A stretch of DNA of 64,000 nt from Calothrix sp. PCC 6303 (lineage in GTDB: Bacteria; Cyanobacteriota; Cyanobacteriia; Cyanobacteriales; Nostocaceae), in the NCBI RefSeq assembly GCF_000317435.1, contig NC_019751.1, positions 2,356,001 to 2,420,000 of the forward strand, given 5' to 3'. Position 1 is the stretch's first letter. Each line of letters starts with the position of its first letter. The notes under the pieces are model-generated. The model ran no database searches and was not told where the DNA came from. It saw nothing but the letters and a program-made list of their open reading frames with translations. The position numbers and the translations under genes are program-made. Of this stretch, positions 19,844 through 28,564 are shown piece by piece.

Positions 19844-21769
19844 ATGGATAAATTTCGAGTCGAGGTTTTATCAAAAACCCCAAATCCCCAACAAGTAATT
19901 TATGCAGCGATGCATCAAGACTACACAGGTGCGTTTGTGTATGATGAACGCGATCGCTTTCCCAGTGAAGAGCAATGTGGTGATATTATTGTTAAGCGCC
20001 TCCTTGCTGGTGACAGAGGACACTACGGCTGTACGGAACACCCACAAATAGTCTTTAACTGCGGCTATTTTCCCCACAGTGTCATGCAGCAAGCACGTAC
20101 ACATCGTACTGGTGTATCGTTCGATGTGCAGTGTTTGGCAGCAAATACAGAAATTACGTTTGTTGATTATAAACACCAAGCAAGTTCAAAACTCAATAAA
20201 ACAATCGGGGAACTGTACGAACTCTGGACAAATGGAGAGAGTGCTATTCGTCAAAGGCTAATTAAAGGTAGAAATGGAGAACTACCTGGAGAATATCGAC
20301 GAGATTCTAAAACACGTATTCGTAAAATGCGTTTACGGGTTCTCAATGAAGAAACAGGGCTATTTGAAGTTGGACACATCAAAGATGTAATGTGTAGTGG
20401 AATGCAGCCTGTTTATCGAGTGACGCTGGAGGATGGCAAAACAATCGACTGTACTGCTAAACATCGCTTGTTTACTTCTGAAGGATGGCAAACAATGGGT
20501 GATGCTGTTGGTTTACTAGTGAATTTGGATCACAGCGTCAGCAAGATTACGAAATCTTGCCATGTGATGTGTAATGGTGTGGCAGTAGTGGATGATAAAA
20601 AGCGTAAACCTTGGAACTATGATCCCAATGCCCTTTACCGAAATCAAGTTTGGTTAGAAGAACAGCTAAGTAAAGGGCTTCATGCAGATGAAATGGCACA
20701 GTTAGCTAATTGTTCAGTTGAAGCTATCAAAAAATGGGTTTACGCTTACGGTTTATCGCTAAATAAAAAGCCCAAAGGCACCAAAAATCCTTGGAACAAG
20801 AAAAAAAGAGGCTATAAATTACAGCTTTCAGAGGAAAGCCGTGTAATCAGGGTCGAAAATGCGAAAAAATATACCAGACGTGGTGAAGAATCTAATTTTT
20901 GGAAAGGGGGAACATCAACAGAACGAGAACTTATAGGTGCGTGGACAAGAGATACTGCTCCACAAGTACATAAAAAATTTAATTATATTTGTCAAAGATG
21001 TGGAAATATGGGTGGTAATCTTCATGCCCATCATTTGATCCCTGTTTTTGCTGATGAGTCGGTGGCTTACGAATTTGATAATCTTGTCACAGTATGCAAG
21101 CAATGTCACGAACATATCCATCACAACAATTTAGAAGCAGAATTTGCTCAATCGTTTCAACCCATAATTGAGCCAGCTAATTGGAATGAAAAACCAAAAC
21201 CACCAGGTAGAAAATTAAAGGCACATCCAGTCAAGGTGAAAAGTGTTGAATATCTGGGTGAACAAATGACTTATGACCTAGAGGTTGATGGTTCATGGCA
21301 CAATTTTGTTGCTAATGGGATGGTTGTTCACAATTCTTACAGATATACCAGCCAGCAGGTAATCGATGTAATCGAGGCAGGAAAAGACATAGAAGAAGTA
21401 TTTTACCTCCGTCCAATTGGTAATTACAGCGACAGACAAGGTAAAAAATACTACTATTCACCTGAGCAGCGCCAAAAAGATCTAGAGTGGTGCTTAGAAG
21501 CTGCAAAACGCTACAAAGACGATATTGATGGGGGAATGTCCGAAGAACACGCAAGGGGGAAAGTCCCCTTCGATTATCGACAGCATTTTGTCGTTAGTTT
21601 CAACATGCGATCGCTTCTTCACTTCCTTGACCTAAGATATAAAAAAGATGCACAGCTAGAAATTCAAAAGCTATGTGAACTGATGTTTCCCCACCTTGAA
21701 GAATGGACACCAGCAATAGCTGCTTGGTACAAATCCACGAGAATGGGTAAAGCTAGGCTTTCACCTTAG
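19844..21769 (+). CDS. thyX: Flavin-dependent thymidylate synthase ThyX with intein
   Basis: The gene makes a precursor of 641 residues, in which a 401-residue intein interrupts a ThyX of about 240 residues. ThyX methylates dUMP using methylenetetrahydrofolate, FAD and NADPH. The signature motif is split: ARTHRTGVSFDVQ before and SYRYTSQQV after the intein, which rejoins to the RHRxxSxxxxSxR-like ThyX motif. The C-terminal FNMRSLLHFLDLR is the substrate-binding block. A TTG at 19832 is in frame, but MDKFRVEVL at 19844 is the standard start. An ISAzo13-type element begins in the stop codon (21767-21769) and rebuilds TAG. Self-splicing is required for activity. Confidence 0.95.
   Translation: MDKFRVEVLSKTPNPQQVIYAAMHQDYTGAFVYDERDRFPSEEQCGDIIVKRLLAGDRGHYGCTEHPQIVFNCGYFPHSVMQQARTHRTGVSFDVQCLAANTEITFVDYKHQASSKLNKTIGELYELWTNGESAIRQRLIKGRNGELPGEYRRDSKTRIRKMRLRVLNEETGLFEVGHIKDVMCSGMQPVYRVTLEDGKTIDCTAKHRLFTSEGWQTMGDAVGLLVNLDHSVSKITKSCHVMCNGVAVVDDKKRKPWNYDPNALYRNQVWLEEQLSKGLHADEMAQLANCSVEAIKKWVYAYGLSLNKKPKGTKNPWNKKKRGYKLQLSEESRVIRVENAKKYTRRGEESNFWKGGTSTERELIGAWTRDTAPQVHKKFNYICQRCGNMGGNLHAHHLIPVFADESVAYEFDNLVTVCKQCHEHIHHNNLEAEFAQSFQPIIEPANWNEKPKPPGRKLKAHPVKVKSVEYLGEQMTYDLEVDGSWHNFVANGMVVHNSYRYTSQQVIDVIEAGKDIEEVFYLRPIGNYSDRQGKKYYYSPEQRQKDLEWCLEAAKRYKDDIDGGMSEEHARGKVPFDYRQHFVVSFNMRSLLHFLDLRYKKDAQLEIQKLCELMFPHLEEWTPAIAAWYKSTRMGKARLSP
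20132..21334 (+). other. ThyX intein with HNH homing endonuclease
   Basis: This in-frame intervening protein has about 401 residues. It begins with Cys (CLAANTEITF, block A), contains block B with GKTIDCTAKHRLF, and ends with block F/G YDLEVDGSWHNFVANGMVVHN, followed by Ser as the first C-extein residue. Terminal His-Asn and +1 Ser are all present, so class 1 splicing is expected. Between them lies an HNH-type nuclease: CQRCG, HAHHLIPVF, then VCKQCHEHIHHNN. The endonuclease appears intact, so the intein may still home. The insertion point is the conserved ThyX motif known as an intein site in other bacteria. Confidence 0.93.
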
Positions 21770-23359
21770 GGACTTCCAAAGAATAAATTATTCCAAAAAA
21801 AGGAAAAGACAGGTTGATTTAAAGAATGATAATCATTTTGAGGGGGAGAAAAGGGTTTGCCGTCGGCAAGCCCTTTTCTCCCCCTCATTTATGCATAAGA
21901 GTCTATACACTTGTTATTTGAAGTTAAACAGTGTAAATAAGGGATATTTTGCCGCTAAATAAATGTTGCTATTAAAATGAAATCACGTTTGTTTTACTAC
22001 AACAAATATCAATAAACCAATTACCTAAATTTGGGAAAACTTCATGATTAGAATCGGTTAGCCGCTCAATCTGTTTTTCGATTTGAGCCATAGCTTTTTT
22101 TGTAAGTCTTTACCCCATTCTCATAAGTTTCGTGTACTAGCTTAACGACTGGATGTTTCCCGTTCCATTTCATAGTGCTAGCAAAATTTAAAGCCGTTTC
22201 TAGTTCATCTAAAATACTCCCATTCCAATGATTTTCTAGTACTGCCCATGTCCTTTCTATTGGATTGTATTTACTATGATAGGGAGGATAATAAGCTAAA
22301 CGTATATTTACTTGATGTTTGTGAGCAAACTCTACTATACGTTTCATAAATTGGGTACGCCGCGAACTATTCTGCGGACCATTATCTTGATTCAGAAGTA
22401 GTGTTTTAACTTCAGAAAAACGATGCTTTTCACAAGACCAAAAATCTTCTAGAATATCAACGATAAAATCACTTGTAACTTTCGATTCTGTAAAGTACAA
22501 AAATAACTCGTCAAGCTCTGGAAGAAATATTCCATAAGGAGTTACAGTTGTTTTCGGATTATAATCATGGTCTGATGCTTTCACCCCATCCCGGCTTTTA
22601 CCCCCTCGGTCAAATGAGCCGATCTTAACACAGGCTTTTCCGTCCATGCTTAGACGTAAAACACTCTTATCTTCATCTGCATCTTTATTTACTACATCTA
22701 ATTGCTCAAAGATTGCATCAGTTTGTGGGTATTTTTTTGAGGCTGAACTTTCTTTACCCTTCTGAGCTTATAACCTAAATTATTTAATTTGACTCGAATT
22801 GTTTCTGATGTATGTAACTTTTCATCACTATAACCAGACTTTTCGATTAATTGCTTTCTAACTTCGGCTGCACTGAGTCTAGTATATAGTCTTTGACTTT
22901 TAAAACTCGGATCGGTTTGACTATAGAAGTCAACTATTTTTTTGATATCTTCTAAAAGATTTGGCAGATGTTCTTCTGCTTTGTAACGTCCTTTGCCACT
23001 CATGTTATCAACACAAGTAATACCGCTTTTTAATTCTCTTGTTCCTTTGCGAATTGTGTCTCGATTCCATCCTAATTCTGATTGTGCAAGTCTTTGCCCT
23101 CCTAAACCTAAGCTTTGAACTGTCGAAGCCATAAATCTACGCTTTTCTGCACCTTTTAATTGAGATGCAGTTTCAATGAACAACTTTTTCAGAGAATCAG
23201 TTAATACTATAGTCACCAGTTGCTACACTCAAAAACTCAGTCATTATTCAAATTACTACAAAAGGGGGGATGAAGGGGCTGCCGTCGGCACGCCCCTTCA
23301 TCCCCCTTTAAAATGATTATCATTATTTCCAATGGAATAGTTTATTTTCTGGAAGTCCC
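21769..23359 (-). mobile_element. ISAzo13-type element inserted in the thyX stop codon
   Basis: This 1591-bp element has inverted ends that start GGGACTTCCAAAGAATAAAT on the left and GGGACTTCCAGAAAATAAAC on the right, read inward. The 3-bp repeat TTA flanks it (21766-21768 and 23360-23362). Removing the element and one TTA rejoins thyX as TCA-CCT-TAG-AAA, so the insertion left the ThyX reading frame untouched and its first G completes the stop. Inside each end lies AATGATNATCATT, then a long GC hairpin (21839-21887 and 23262-23309) with the common loop GCCGTCGGC. It carries a frameshifted transposase on the minus strand. Confidence 0.9.
22066..23216 (-). pseudogene. ISAzo13-family transposase, two frames joined at A7
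   Basis: The N-terminal frame (from 23216) contains RRFMASTVQSLGLGGQRLAQ and the helix-turn-helix NRDTIRKGTREL, and ends shortly after RRVKKVQPQKN. The C-terminal frame gives DADEDKSVLRLSMDGKACVK, LLLNQDNGPQNSSRRTQFM and AYYPPYHSKYNPIERTWAVL, which hold the DDE residues. The change of frame occurs at seven adenines (T7 at 22732-22738 on the plus strand). Adding one A, or a -1 slip, joins them as PQKKYPQTDAIFEQLD, giving about 383 residues, the normal size. It may be expressed by slippage or be a recent null. Start choice is not certain. Confidence 0.85.
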
Positions 23360-23471
23360 TTAGAAAATGTTGGGGATATCTGTCCCCAGGAAAAATCTAT
23401 GCCGTAACTAAAATAATAGAGCGAGTTTCCCCGCCCCATCATCTACTTACCTGCAAATCTAGGAATTTGGT

Positions 23472-23930
23472 TTAGCTAGCGACAACTTGGATGTTGACTT
23501 TGGCAGTTACATCTGAATGCAGCTTGATTTCTGCTTCATAAGTACCCAACTTGCCAATATCAGGAATAGTGATACCACGTTTGTCAACTTCAAGATTTGC
23601 GTTTTGTTTAATTACATCAGCAACATCTTGGGTGGTAACAGTACCAAAAATTGCATCATTTTCACCAGCTTGAACAGAAACTGTGTAACCAGTCACCTTT
23701 TCCAAAGCTTCTTTTTGTGTCAATGCTTGCTGTTTCAGTTCTTCCTGACGTTGACGTTCAATTTCACGACGACGTTCTACTTGCTTAAGAATACTAGGAG
23801 TTGCATGGGTTGCCAACTTCTGAGGAATCAAATAATTACGTGCATAACCAGGTGCAACTTCCACTAAGTCGCCAAACTTACCCAATTTGCTGATATCTTG
23901 GTTTAAAACTAGTTGTACTCGCTTCGCCAT
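23472..23930 (-). CDS. rplI: 50S ribosomal protein L9
   Basis: This 152-residue protein is bL9. The N-terminal domain is [20 protein letters not shown], followed by the conserved [14 protein letters not shown], the long connecting helix ([16 protein letters not shown]) and the C-terminal domain with [19 protein letters not shown]9 binds 23S rRNA at the base of the L1 stalk. The frame is open ten codons further upstream (to 23960), but the family start is the ATG at 23930. The preceding region has the repeat CAGTTATCAGTTAGCAGTTA. Usual partners dnaB or rpsR are not adjacent. Confidence 0.97.
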   Translation of the reverse strand: MAKRVQLVLNQDISKLGKFGDLVEVAPGYARNYLIPQKLATHATPSILKQVERRREIERQRQEELKQQALTQKEALEKVTGYTVSVQAGENDAIFGTVTTQDVADVIKQNANLEVDKRGITIPDIGKLGTYEAEIKLHSDVTAKVNIQVVAS

Positions 23931-24298
23931 TGTTTTCGCTTTACTCTCTTTATCTGTCAAATTTGACTAACTTGGTAATAATCAGTTATCAGTTAGCAGT
24001 TATCAGTTACCTATACTGAGTTTGTCGGAACGAAGTGTACCGCAGGTAAAGTATCGGTTATATTAATTTTCACTGCTCACTGTTGACTCTTCACTGATAA
24101 CTGATTTAATCGCATTCGATTAGTATACAGCTATATATATATAGCCCAAAGATCCTAACAGAATCCATAGCCCGATATTCCTATGGAACACTACGCGATC
24201 GCAACCCTCAATTCAGACTGATTTTTCGTTGTTGAGGGGAGCGATTCTAATCTTAGATGATAAACGCGATCGCAACTCCCCAGAATTACAAGTTAAAA

Positions 24299-25072
24299 TT
24301 AAAATTTATCCTTCATTCCCCGTAATCGTGCAAACGTAACTACAGATTCATCACCACCAACAGCAGCTTGTAGTGCTGGGATATCCCATCTTAAGAAAGG
24401 ATTGGTAAGTTTTTCGGTTCCTAACAACAAAGGAACTGTTGCTTCTTGCCGATGCCGACGGCTTTTAACTTCATCATATCTTTGCTGTAGCTGAATATTT
24501 CCCGAATCCACTGTCAGTGCAAATTCGAGATTTTTCTGCGTATATTCGTGAGCGCACCAAACCCGTGTAGAGTTAGGAAGCGATCGCAGTTTACTCAGAG
24601 AGCTTACCATCTGGGATGGTGTCCCTTCAAATAGACGACCACAACCACCCCCAAATAACGTATCACCACAGAACAACTCACCCATCTCATCCGAGTGCTG
24701 CGGAGGAAAATAATAGGCAATATGTCCGCTTGTATGTCCAGGAACAAAGAAAACTTCAGCTTGACGATTACCAAATTCAACCTTGGAACCATCTTCTAAA
24801 TAAACCTGCTGTTCCGGTATTCTACCCCTATCCTCCACACCTCCGTATACTTTGACATCAGGGAAACATTGTATCAATTTCTTGTTACCACCTACATGAT
24901 CATGATGGTGATGAGTATTGAAAATTGCCACTAACTCAGCTTGCAGTTCATGAAGTTTTGTTAAAACTGGCTCTGCAACTGCCGGATCAATCACTGCGGC
25001 AATACCTCTTTTTGAGTCATACAACAAGAAGATGTAATTATCTGCAAGTGCTGGTATGAGGATAACTTGCAT
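24299..25072 (-). CDS. gloB: Hydroxyacylglutathione hydrolase (glyoxalase II)
   Basis: This 257-residue member of the metallo-beta-lactamase fold hydrolyses S-lactoylglutathione in methylglyoxal detoxification. The di-metal site is present as THHHHDHVGG near residue 55, then GHTSGHIAYYF and FCGDTLFGGGCGR. The C-terminal glyoxalase II domain with TRVWCAHEYTQKNLEFA and its helical substrate-binding part is complete. The length is that of the family (about 255). It is divergent from the small gene at 25458 and separated by about 170 bp from rplI, with its own promoter. Identification is firm. Confidence 0.95.
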   Translation of the reverse strand: MQVILIPALADNYIFLLYDSKRGIAAVIDPAVAEPVLTKLHELQAELVAIFNTHHHHDHVGGNKKLIQCFPDVKVYGGVEDRGRIPEQQVYLEDGSKVEFGNRQAEVFFVPGHTSGHIAYYFPPQHSDEMGELFCGDTLFGGGCGRLFEGTPSQMVSSLSKLRSLPNSTRVWCAHEYTQKNLEFALTVDSGNIQLQQRYDEVKSRRHRQEATVPLLLGTEKLTNPFLRWDIPALQAAVGGDESVVTFARLRGMKDKF

Positions 25073-25457
25073 TTTTTGAATTCCTTTATAAAAATTTGAC
25101 AGTTTTTAGTTAGACCTAATACTAAGGTACTGTAATTCCTCCATATTTCATCAAGTGGAAGAGTATTTTGCATTACCTATTATAAAGATTGTGAAAGTCA
25201 ATTGTATTTTTACTTAAAATCAAAATTATAAAATATCTCACTTTCCCGATATATCAGTATAAATTCCCTGGAAAGATGTGCCAGCACAAAGTTAAATTTA
25301 TTATATAAAGGTATCAAAAAGTTTTGATATCAAAAACATCAATATTTACCTGCAACATTTCAATTTTAATAATTTTTGTTTTTTAATACTCACTTTAACA
25401 AAATGACTGTTGAGTAAATATTGCTTTGTGTATCTACCTAAATATGGATTACAAATT

Positions 25458-25667
25458 ATGCCGAGATTAGAAAGTATGGAACGGGAAACAATTGTTGCTA
25501 GGATAGTCAATAGAATTATTTTTTCAGGAAGATTGAGCCGTCAAGATCATATTTTGCTAACATCAAAAATTTTAGGAAATAGTCGCATTAGTGATGGTGA
25601 ACGTCGTCAGATAAATCGTATATTTGACCAAGTTCAAACCGGACAGCTTAAATTAATTGGTTGGTAA
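25458..25667 (+). CDS. Small conserved cyanobacterial protein, function unknown
   Basis: A soluble 69-residue protein, mainly helical: MPRLESMERETIVARIVNR, then FSGRLSRQDHILLTSKILG and DGERRQINRIFDQVQTGQLK. I do not recognise a named family, although similar small proteins are common in filamentous cyanobacteria. The frame extends upstream to 25410, but the ATG at 25458 is the more natural start. Upstream lies about 330 bp of very AT-rich sequence after the divergent gloB. Codon use and length suggest a real gene. No neighbouring gene gives a clue to its role. Confidence 0.6.
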   Translation: MPRLESMERETIVARIVNRIIFSGRLSRQDHILLTSKILGNSRISDGERRQINRIFDQVQTGQLKLIGW

Positions 25668-25993
25668 AATATTATCTATTAAGTGTAGCAATCCATAAAT
25701 TGTTTGAAAAATATTTTTCATCAGCATTTAGGTAAAGCAAAATTAGAAAATACCTATTCAAAAATTGAACCTAGATACAGCATATCTTAATTTCATCGCT
25801 TACTCTCCCCTTGCAAAGGGGAGGGTTTAGGAGGGCTGTAATACTTATAAAATGCTGCATTATATTTTTGAGTAAATTATCAGGATTGCTATATCTAATA
25901 GTTCAAAGATGTATTAACTCAATCTAGTTATTAATCTTGCAATTTTCTCTATAAATATTTTTAATTTCTAAAATAGCTAACTAAACAAAAACT

Positions 25994-26947
25994 ATGAAAA
26001 CAGCCCTTATTTGCGGTGTTTCAGGTCAAGATGGAGCCTATTTAGCGCAGTTACTCCTAAATAAGAATTATAACGTTTGTGGTACCTCACGGGATGCTCA
26101 AATGTCATCCTTTAACAACTTAGCTCGCTTAGGTATTCGAGAGCAAATTAAGTTAGAATCAGTTGCCCTCAACGACTTTCGTAGCGTCCTCCAAATACTT
26201 ACCAAAATTCAGCCAGATGAAGTTTACAACTTAGCAGGACAAACATCAGTTGGTCTTTCATTTGGGCAACCAGTAGAGACACTTGAAAGTATTGCTACAG
26301 GAACTTTAAATCTATTAGAAGCAATTCGTTTTCTGGGGAAACCAATTAAATTTTACAATGCAGGTTCTAGTGAATGCTTTGGTGATACTGGAGGAGAAGC
26401 CGCTGACGAAAACACTCCATTTCGTCCTAGAAGTCCCTACGGTGTAGCTAAAGCAGCAGCCTTTTGGGAAGTTGCTAATTACCGCGAAGCTTATAACTTA
26501 TTTGCCTGTTCTGGTATTTTATTTAATCATGAATCTCCTCTACGACCAGAGCGTTTTGTCACACAAAAAATTATCTCAGCAGTTTGTCGAATTGCCGCTG
26601 GTAGTCAAGAAAAGTTATTGTTAGGCAACATTGATATTCAGCGTGATTGGGGCTGGGCACCTGAGTATGTAGAAGCAATGCATTTAATTTTGCAAAAAGA
26701 TCAACCAGATGATTATGTAATTGCTACAGGAAAATCTCACAAACTAGAAGATTTTGTTGCGTATGCTTTTGCAGAATTTAACTTAGATTGGGAGGAATAT
26801 GTTGTTACTGATAAAAGTCTACTACGACCAACTGATATTGCTTTAGGGAAAGGAAATCCCACCAAAGCTAAACAGCAATTAGGCTGGCAAGCAGAATATC
26901 AAATGCAAGATATTGTGAGAATGATGATACAAGAAAAAATGAAATAA
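25994..26947 (+). CDS. gmd: GDP-mannose 4,6-dehydratase-type epimerase
   Basis: This 317-residue extended short-chain dehydrogenase has the NAD(P) motif CGVSGQDGAYLAQLL near the N-terminus, which is typical of GDP-mannose 4,6-dehydratase. It has NLAGQTSVGLSFGQPVET, the active-site NAGSSECFGDTGG and YGVAKAA (Tyr-x3-Lys). The C-terminal LRPTDIALGKGNPTKAKQQL is the substrate-binding segment. The enzyme makes GDP-4-keto-6-deoxymannose, the precursor of GDP-fucose, GDP-rhamnose and related sugars. It opens an exopolysaccharide cluster (26-33 kb) in which all genes point the same way. It is slightly shorter than E. coli Gmd (about 370). Confidence 0.88.
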   Translation: MKTALICGVSGQDGAYLAQLLLNKNYNVCGTSRDAQMSSFNNLARLGIREQIKLESVALNDFRSVLQILTKIQPDEVYNLAGQTSVGLSFGQPVETLESIATGTLNLLEAIRFLGKPIKFYNAGSSECFGDTGGEAADENTPFRPRSPYGVAKAAAFWEVANYREAYNLFACSGILFNHESPLRPERFVTQKIISAVCRIAAGSQEKLLLGNIDIQRDWGWAPEYVEAMHLILQKDQPDDYVIATGKSHKLEDFVAYAFAEFNLDWEEYVVTDKSLLRPTDIALGKGNPTKAKQQLGWQAEYQMQDIVRMMIQEKMK

Positions 26948-27206
26948 GTTTTTTAGTTTGAGTAATATATTTTTTTGAATAAAGCAATTATAGATCATAT
27001 AATTTACAGACGAATAAGTATTAACGCTTACTTGCTTGTATAAAATATTTTAATTCATCAGTATATTTATAGTGGAAGTCTAGATACACATTAAGTTAGA
27101 TTGTGATTGATTTTGACGATTTAATTATATAGACAGCAAACTTGCGATCGCAAGCTTGTCAGAATTTCAGGAGCATCTTTGAAATCTATTACTAGTAATA
27201 TTACTG

Positions 27207-28451
27207 ATGTTAACTAACACGCATCAACATAAGCAAAATATTGAAAGTTTGCAACAAAGCAAAACTAAATTAAAAGTTTCATTACTTGTCAGCGACCTTT
27301 CAAGCGCTGGAGCAGGAAGATGGGGAGGTGGAGGTGTTCGCTCTTTTTTGATCGCTCAGGCACTCCAAAAGCTGGGTTATCAAGTAGAGATTGTGGGATT
27401 TGTGTTTGGTAATCAACCTGCTGTTATTCCTCAATCTGAAATTCCAGTTAGCTATGTTAACGGCTATAACTATCCACAATTTCTTAATTCGGCATCTCAA
27501 CTTCTCAAAAAAATTGATGGTGATATCATCTATGCCATGAGACCAAAAATGACTACTTTTGGTCTATCTTTGCTAAATCAAATTAAGACACATAAACCGA
27601 TAATTTTAGATATAGATGACTGGGAACTCAGTTGGCATGGTGGAGATCAATGGCAGTATCGTCCATCGATTAAACAATTTGCAAAAGATATCTTAAAACA
27701 GGATGGAGTTTTGAGATATCCAGACCATCCACTTTACATCAAGTGGGTTGAAGGTATGACTAAGCGTGCCAGTGCAATTACAATTCACACCCAATTTTTA
27801 AAGGAAAAATTTGGCGGCATTTATTTACCAAATGGGAAAGATACCAATCTATTTAACCCCAAACTTTATAACTCGGAAGAAAGTAAAGCACGTTATGGTT
27901 TATCTGGATATAGAACATTAATGTTTCCCGGAGCGCCAAGACCATATAAAGGCGTTGAAGATATATTAATGGCACTAGATATCTTAAATCAAGCAGATTT
28001 AAGGCTAGTAATTGTTGGAGGTAGTCCCTACGATGACTACGATAGTCAACTTATGGAAAAATGGGGACGTTGGATCATTAAGTTACCAAAATATCCATCA
28101 TCACAGATGCCTGATATTGTTGCAGCAGCGGATGTAATTGTTGTTCCCCAGCGAAATACACCAGCCGCTTTAGCTCAATTCCCATTAAAGTTAACTGATG
28201 GAATGTCAATGGCAAAGCCAATCTTAGCGACTCGTGTCGGAGATATTCCAGAGATTTTAGGCAACAATGGTTATCTAGTTGATTCAAACGCTCCGGAACA
28301 AATTGCTGAACAAATTCAAGCGATATTTGAAGATTTTGATTTAGCGAAACAACGAGGTATTCAAGCAAGGGAAAGATGCGTTAAATACTATAGTATTGAT
28401 ACTATGAAATCTATTATATCTCAATTGTTTTCTGGGCTAAATCTTCATTAA
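27207..28451 (+). CDS. Glycosyltransferase family 4 (GT-B)
   Basis: This 414-residue GT-B enzyme has an N-terminal acceptor domain beginning LKVSLLVSDLSSAGAGRWGG and a C-terminal nucleotide-sugar domain containing FPGAPRPYKGVEDILMALD, VIVGGSPYDDYD and KLTDGMSMAKPILATRVGD. The last region takes the place of the E-x7-E motif, with Asp-Gly instead of the first Glu, as some GT4 enzymes show. It has no signal peptide and likely acts on the cytoplasmic face on a lipid-linked sugar. It lies between the dehydratase and the ABC exporter and is probably part of the same locus. Sugar specificity cannot be read. Confidence 0.85.
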   Translation: MLTNTHQHKQNIESLQQSKTKLKVSLLVSDLSSAGAGRWGGGGVRSFLIAQALQKLGYQVEIVGFVFGNQPAVIPQSEIPVSYVNGYNYPQFLNSASQLLKKIDGDIIYAMRPKMTTFGLSLLNQIKTHKPIILDIDDWELSWHGGDQWQYRPSIKQFAKDILKQDGVLRYPDHPLYIKWVEGMTKRASAITIHTQFLKEKFGGIYLPNGKDTNLFNPKLYNSEESKARYGLSGYRTLMFPGAPRPYKGVEDILMALDILNQADLRLVIVGGSPYDDYDSQLMEKWGRWIIKLPKYPSSQMPDIVAAADVIVVPQRNTPAALAQFPLKLTDGMSMAKPILATRVGDIPEILGNNGYLVDSNAPEQIAEQIQAIFEDFDLAKQRGIQARERCVKYYSIDTMKSIISQLFSGLNLH

Positions 28452-28564
28452 TTACTTGTAATAAATAAAACAATAATTAATCATTTTGAACAATTATTCT
28501 GAAAAAACATCAAATTACTTGAAGTATAGGGTGTATCATAAATTCAATTATTTTTTAAATATCC

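Noticed and set aside
21825-21837. AATGATAATCATT as a genuine Fur box for thyX or rplI
   Set aside because: It lies inside the insertion sequence ends, is repeated symmetrically there, and does not sit in a host promoter.
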